This document shows positions 60,799-64,000 of a stretch of 64,000 nt of DNA, piece by piece. The position numbers and the translations under genes were made by a program. The notes beneath the pieces were generated by a model. The model was not told where the DNA came from. It did not search any database and saw only the letters and a program-made list of their open reading frames with translations. The stretch is from Streptomyces sp. ISL-1 (GTDB taxonomy: Bacteria; Actinomycetota; Actinomycetes; Streptomycetales; Streptomycetaceae): NCBI RefSeq assembly GCF_018614585.1, contig NZ_JAGGOI010000036.1:31918-95917 (forward strand), written 5' to 3'. Position 1 is the first letter of the stretch, and each line of letters starts with the position of its first letter.

Positions 60799-61410
60799 TT
60801 GAGTTGGGTTCATGTCGATTATGAGAACCGGAACTGGGTCGCGTTGCCTACGGATGAACAATGGGATGACACACCCTGGGACGACGAGAAGGACTGGAGT
60901 GTCAGTGAGGCGGTCGTTCTACTCGCGTACAACGATCTCCCTGACAAGCGCAGAGATGTCAAGCGTTTGGCGAAGTTGTTGATCAGTCACCGTCAGGTAT
61001 TCGCAGAATCTAGGCTGGCCAGAGAAAACTACCTCTACTTCTCGGATCCCAGCGAGCCACCGCTGTCCATTCATCTTTGGTACGGCCCGGCCGAAGGGGA
61101 ACGGGAGGTAGCACTGCGCAAGCATGCCCGCGTCGAAAGCCCCGACGCGATGCTTCCTTCTCAGGTTGAGGAATTCACTACGAAATCACTCGGTACGGGA
61201 TTGCATTCCCGTACCCATGTGCTCCTCGATGATCAGACCGTGGCGATGAACCTGTGGTACGCCTTCCGTAGCGAGGAGCATGGTGTCGACCTGATTGCCT
61301 TCTCTTCGTCGGGTGATCTGGGACGGCTCTCTGCTGCAGAACCTCACTTCAATGAGTTCGTGCAGGGAATCGCGCTGCTCGGCGACGACGTGGATCTTGC
61401 GGCGGAGTGA
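60799..61410 (+). CDS. Hypothetical protein after the candidate substrate
   Basis: 203 residues starting with TTG (GAGAGGGG 8 bases upstream). It is acidic and Trp/Leu-rich, with DWSVSEAVVLLAYNDLPD, LSIHLWYGPAEGE, and a C-terminal beta-rich region (VAMNLWYAFRSEEHGVDLIAF). No membrane or signal segment. The size, acidity and position are those of immunity or chaperone proteins of secreted effectors, but no such family is recognised. Confidence 0.7.
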   Translation: MSWVHVDYENRNWVALPTDEQWDDTPWDDEKDWSVSEAVVLLAYNDLPDKRRDVKRLAKLLISHRQVFAESRLARENYLYFSDPSEPPLSIHLWYGPAEGEREVALRKHARVESPDAMLPSQVEEFTTKSLGTGLHSRTHVLLDDQTVAMNLWYAFRSEEHGVDLIAFSSSGDLGRLSAAEPHFNEFVQGIALLGDDVDLAAE

Positions 61411-61428
61411 AACCGCTCTGGGGTGAGG

Positions 61429-61989
61429 TCAGCCTCGACGCTGGGCCCGCGTCGTCCTGCGCGTGACGCGCTGGTGCCGAGTGCTGACGACGGGACGGGC
61501 GGCCTCGCGAGCTGAGGCGCGGGCTGCCAGGCGTTCCCGCCGGACTTGCTTCATCTTGGGCAGACGGAAGGCCAGGAGGGCCACGGGCGGGATGGTCAGG
61601 ATAAGGAGCGAGCCCCAGACGGGGACGCCCGTCGCGATGCTTGCGAGAACGAGGCCGGCCACTGAGCCGTACGCGCCGATTGCAGTGAGTACGTAGCCCC
61701 CGGTCACCTTGGCGTCCTCCGGCCGTCTGGTGGCGTGCAGGGCCAGGGCGTCCCGGCCGAGCCGGTAGGAGAGGTCGAGGGCCATGCCGGCAATGAAGAG
61801 CATCGTCATGGCGCCGACGACGTGCTCTCTCGTGGCGCCCGCATCGCCGAATGACCCCCTCCCGGTCGCGATGGAACCCACTCCGACGATGAAGGCGCCC
61901 ACACCGGCGACTCCCGAAGTGGCGGCGAATGCCCAATGGGTGAAGATGCGCCACCGCCGGGGTCCTTGAACGAACGGATTCATGCTCAT
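61429..61989 (-). CDS. Small membrane protein, four helices
   Basis: 186 residues. Helices lie at about 15-37, 55-72, 95-115 and 120-142; the C-terminal 45 residues are strongly basic (TRRTTRAQRRG). Start MSMNPFVQGPRRWRIFTHWAF is taken at 61989; upstream in-frame residues lack coding character. Function unknown; a type VII accessory membrane component or an envelope protein is possible. Confidence 0.7.
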   Translation of the reverse strand: MSMNPFVQGPRRWRIFTHWAFAATSGVAGVGAFIVGVGSIATGRGSFGDAGATREHVVGAMTMLFIAGMALDLSYRLGRDALALHATRRPEDAKVTGGYVLTAIGAYGSVAGLVLASIATGVPVWGSLLILTIPPVALLAFRLPKMKQVRRERLAARASAREAARPVVSTRHQRVTRRTTRAQRRG

Positions 61990-62017
61990 CGGTTGATGGC
62001 CTGGCCTTCCTTGTGTG

Positions 62018-62227
62018 TCACTTCTCCTCGACACCGAAGTTGTAGTCGTCGTCGGCACGCAGACTGATGGAGGGTGCGAGTTCATCGATGTCCTGCACAG
62101 CCGAGACCACCCTGCCCAGTGCCGGTGAGGCGGTCACTATTACCACGTCAAACCCGAATTCAGCGTTGCGCCAGGCGTATCGGAGGCCGACGAGGAGTTC
62201 ACTCCCTGTAGCGAACTCCTCGACGAT
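62018..62227 (-). CDS. Small ORF without a standard start codon
   Basis: The frame encodes about 69 residues, reading IVEEFATGSELLVGLRYAWR, FDVVIVTASPALGRV and ending ADDDYNFGVEEK. It begins right after GGAGG (62240-62244), 1-5 bases from the stop of the upstream gene. No ATG, GTG or TTG lies in the frame before its middle, so either an ATC start or a one-base frameshift near 62225 from the in-frame GTG (62238) must be invoked. Confidence 0.5.
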   Translation of the reverse strand: MVEEFATGSELLVGLRYAWRNAEFGFDVVIVTASPALGRVVSAVQDIDELAPSISLRADDDYNFGVEEK

Positions 62228-62244
62228 GCGGCTCCACGGCCTCC

Positions 62245-63279
62245 TTAGCGGTTAATGGCTTGGATTTCTTGGACGGTGATGTCCTGGGTAGAGCCGAAGG
62301 TGCCGTCGGGGAGGGGTTGTTGACCAGCGATGCCGGTGCCGGTCCAGTGGATCTTCCAGGTGATGGTGGCCTGGAGTTTGTAGGGGGCGTCGGCGGAGGC
62401 GCGGAGGTAGGTGAGGCCGCAGGGCGGGGTTTTGTTGCCGGAGCCTTTGGTGTAGGGGGTGCCGATGCTGCCGTCGGCGTTGATGGGGCATTCGCCGGAG
62501 GCGGGGTGGAGTTGGGCGTCGGTGGTGCCGGGCTCGATCTTGAGGGAGACCGGGGTGGCCGTGGTGGTGGCCTGGATGTTGAGGACGGGCACTGACGCGG
62601 TGACGGAGACCGGTTTGAACTCTGCCTGGTCCAACCAGGCCCATGTGGGGAGGTTGACCTTGGTGACTGCCTGAGGGGCGAGTTCGACCTTGGTTCCAGG
62701 TACGCGGATCTCAGCGTAGGCGAGTTGGGCGAGGATCTCGGGCGTGACAGCTTGTGGCGCATCTGCAGGTGGCGGCTCGCCGGTGCCGACCCAGAATGTC
62801 TCCTTGTCGCAGGCGTCCCAGCCGGGCGGGTAGGACTCGTTGGGATACGAGGTCCACCAGTAGCCCTTCCCCGCCTTGTCGAGGTTGAAGTTCTTGTACG
62901 GCTCACCTTCGACGTAGCGTTTGCGCTGCTCGGTATCCCATTGCGAACCCGTGGAGTCGACAACCCAGGCGGCCTCGCGCTCCTTCTTGAACTGGGCCGG
63001 TGTGTACGTTGGCGCGTACCAGCATGCGGGCGGTGTCCAGTTGGCTGCTGGCGCCACGGGGCCGACCGAGGCGCCGGTGCCGTTCTGCGAACGGTCAATG
63101 ACAACTCCGCCTGCCGAGGCGGAGATGTCGCCTTTGGGATCCGATTTTCCTTCTACCTGGGATTCAGACTTGCCGCCGCCAGGAGTGAACCCAGCCCATG
63201 CCGGTGTAGTGCCCATGAATATCATCGAGCATCCCACTATGACGGTTGCCCGAACGGCTCTGCCGGTCACGGCATGCAT
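62245..63279 (-). CDS. Secreted conserved hypothetical protein
   Basis: 344 residues. A signal peptide (VTGRAVRATVIVGCSMIFMG, cleavage after AWA about residue 29) is followed by a Trp/Tyr-rich, Pro-rich mature part: NWTPPACWYAPTYTP with two nearby cysteines, WVGTGEPPPADAP and a repeated beta-sandwich-like second half (VSVTASVPVLNIQATT). Its last cysteine pair lies in GECPI and PPCGL. It overlaps the upstream lipoprotein by 13 bases, so the two are co-translated. Location beside the type VII genes suggests it is part of the same unit. Confidence 0.78.
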   Translation of the reverse strand: MHAVTGRAVRATVIVGCSMIFMGTTPAWAGFTPGGGKSESQVEGKSDPKGDISASAGGVVIDRSQNGTGASVGPVAPAANWTPPACWYAPTYTPAQFKKEREAAWVVDSTGSQWDTEQRKRYVEGEPYKNFNLDKAGKGYWWTSYPNESYPPGWDACDKETFWVGTGEPPPADAPQAVTPEILAQLAYAEIRVPGTKVELAPQAVTKVNLPTWAWLDQAEFKPVSVTASVPVLNIQATTTATPVSLKIEPGTTDAQLHPASGECPINADGSIGTPYTKGSGNKTPPCGLTYLRASADAPYKLQATITWKIHWTGTGIAGQQPLPDGTFGSTQDITVQEIQAINR

Positions 63280-63920
63280 TGCGTCGCCCCCCTTTTGGAA
63301 ACGATTTGCGTGGTCTGCCATACGCCGTTAGAGTTCTTCCGAAGCTGTGTGGCGTAGAAGACGTAGTCCTGCCTTGGGTCGCTACTCTTCTTCACTTTCC
63401 CCGTCTTGATGTCTTTGGTGCGCCCTTTGGTCTCATCCGCGCAGAACGTCAGTGAGGCGGAAGTGTCTTTGTTCAAGGTGACCTTGCGATCGAAATAGTG
63501 TGCGCTGCCAGAGATGGTGAGCTTGCTCTTTCTGAACTCTTCAACCCAACTCGACGCGGCCTCAAGGGCTTTGCTTGTGTTGTAGAAGTTCAGCGCAGTG
63601 AACTTCGGGTCCGTTCCTGCGATGGCAGCGTTCACTGCGCGCATGCGTTCCGCGCCGTCCGCCAAAACGGCATTCTTGGTTACGTCTCCGGTCTCTTCGG
63701 GCTCGAACGTAAGCTTAAGGTCGTCAGGCAGTTCGATCTTCGGGCGTCCCGCGGCACTCGACGGGCTGGCGCTTGAGCGTGAAGTTGTCTCGCTCTGGTC
63801 GGCTCCGGCGATCTTGTCGTTGGCCTTGGGCTTCTCGTCGCTGCCGCCGCTGCAGGCGGTCAGGAGCAGGGCTGCGATCGCTGTGAGCGCGGCAGCAATG
63901 GGCAAAGAACGGCGGTTCAC
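63267..63920 (-). CDS. Lipoprotein, probable partner of the secreted protein
   Basis: About 217 residues. GTG 63920 follows GGGGAG by 7 bases. Lipobox LTAC (about 20-23) is followed by a Ser/Lys/Asp tether and a mature domain with AVNAAIAGTDPKFTALNFYN and a C-terminal ATQLRKNSNGVWQTTQIVS. It ends overlapping the start of the secreted protein gene. No family recognised; the gene codes for an envelope-anchored protein. Confidence 0.78.
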   Translation of the reverse strand: MNRRSLPIAAALTAIAALLLTACSGGSDEKPKANDKIAGADQSETTSRSSASPSSAAGRPKIELPDDLKLTFEPEETGDVTKNAVLADGAERMRAVNAAIAGTDPKFTALNFYNTSKALEAASSWVEEFRKSKLTISGSAHYFDRKVTLNKDTSASLTFCADETKGRTKDIKTGKVKKSSDPRQDYVFYATQLRKNSNGVWQTTQIVSKRGATQCMP

Positions 63921-64000
63921 TGGCGACTCCCCGTGGGACAACTGTGGTCTCAAACGATCCGACGCTATCTGGGTGACAGCTGGTTTCGCCACAGCGAACC

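Overview
The window is a stretch of a high-GC actinomycete chromosome, almost certainly Streptomyces or a close relative. Support comes from the extreme G/C bias at third codon positions, frequent GTG starts, leaderless promoters with a TANNNT box about 7 nt before the start codon, and a gene order that runs through hemL, a phosphatase, a cytochrome c biogenesis operon and the futalosine menaquinone genes. No rRNA or tRNA gene was seen.

Layout: (1) 1-4.7 kb: the 3' part of a class I lysyl-tRNA synthetase, a DUF2637 membrane protein and two DUF3558 lipoproteins. (2) 4.8-12.6 kb: an accessory, partly decayed segment with an intact rtcB RNA ligase, an orphan hypothetical, an IS630-type transposase relic, a membrane-anchored pseudokinase, a hemolysin III/TrhA protein, a second and broken rtcB fragment, and a PAS-GAF-SpoIIE-HATPase regulator whose phosphatase metal ligands look altered. 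(3) 12.7-20.3 kb: small single-gene units (SDR, YnfA, MarR, Mut7-C RNase-like, NmrA-like, GNAT, AraC, TIGR03086). (4) 20.6-28.4 kb: hemL, a histidine phosphatase, a Tat lipoprotein of the polysaccharide deacetylase type, and the resA-ccdA-resB-ccsB operon for cytochrome c maturation (System II). (5) 28.4-37 kb: SRPBCC, 2OG-Fe(II) oxygenase, cytosine-deaminase-like and PLDc_N genes, then ubiD-mqnP-ubiX-lrp-mqnE of the futalosine menaquinone pathway. mqnA lies separately at 49.4 kb.

(6) 37-42 kb: a GT39-like membrane glycosyltransferase, a GT2-TPR glycosyltransferase, a collagen-like secreted protein and a TetR regulator. (7) 42.4-48 kb: a 1,388-residue single-module NRPS of the epsilon-poly-L-lysine synthetase (Pls) architecture (A-PCP-membrane-three tandem C-terminal domains), preceded by a 22-codon coupled ORF and followed by an M1 metallopeptidase. 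The A-domain pocket read by eye is lysine-like. (8) 48-53 kb: DUF1992, a cold-shock protein with a hairpin leader, mqnA, a lipoprotein esterase and an active-looking Ser/Thr kinase. (9) 53.2-64 kb: a type VII secretion locus with a single-chain EssC-like ATPase diverging from two ESX/WXG100-like small proteins, a membrane-bound helical candidate substrate and lower-GC accompanying genes, ending in a secreted protein and a lipoprotein.

The most striking items are the Pls-like synthetase/peptidase locus, the EssC-type secretion locus with its AT-richer cargo, and a solitary 29-nt sequence with the form of a type I-E CRISPR repeat between ubiD and mqnP. Also notable are two signalling proteins with degenerate catalytic residues, and a duplicated 5' end of hemL that forms a 15-codon leader ORF.
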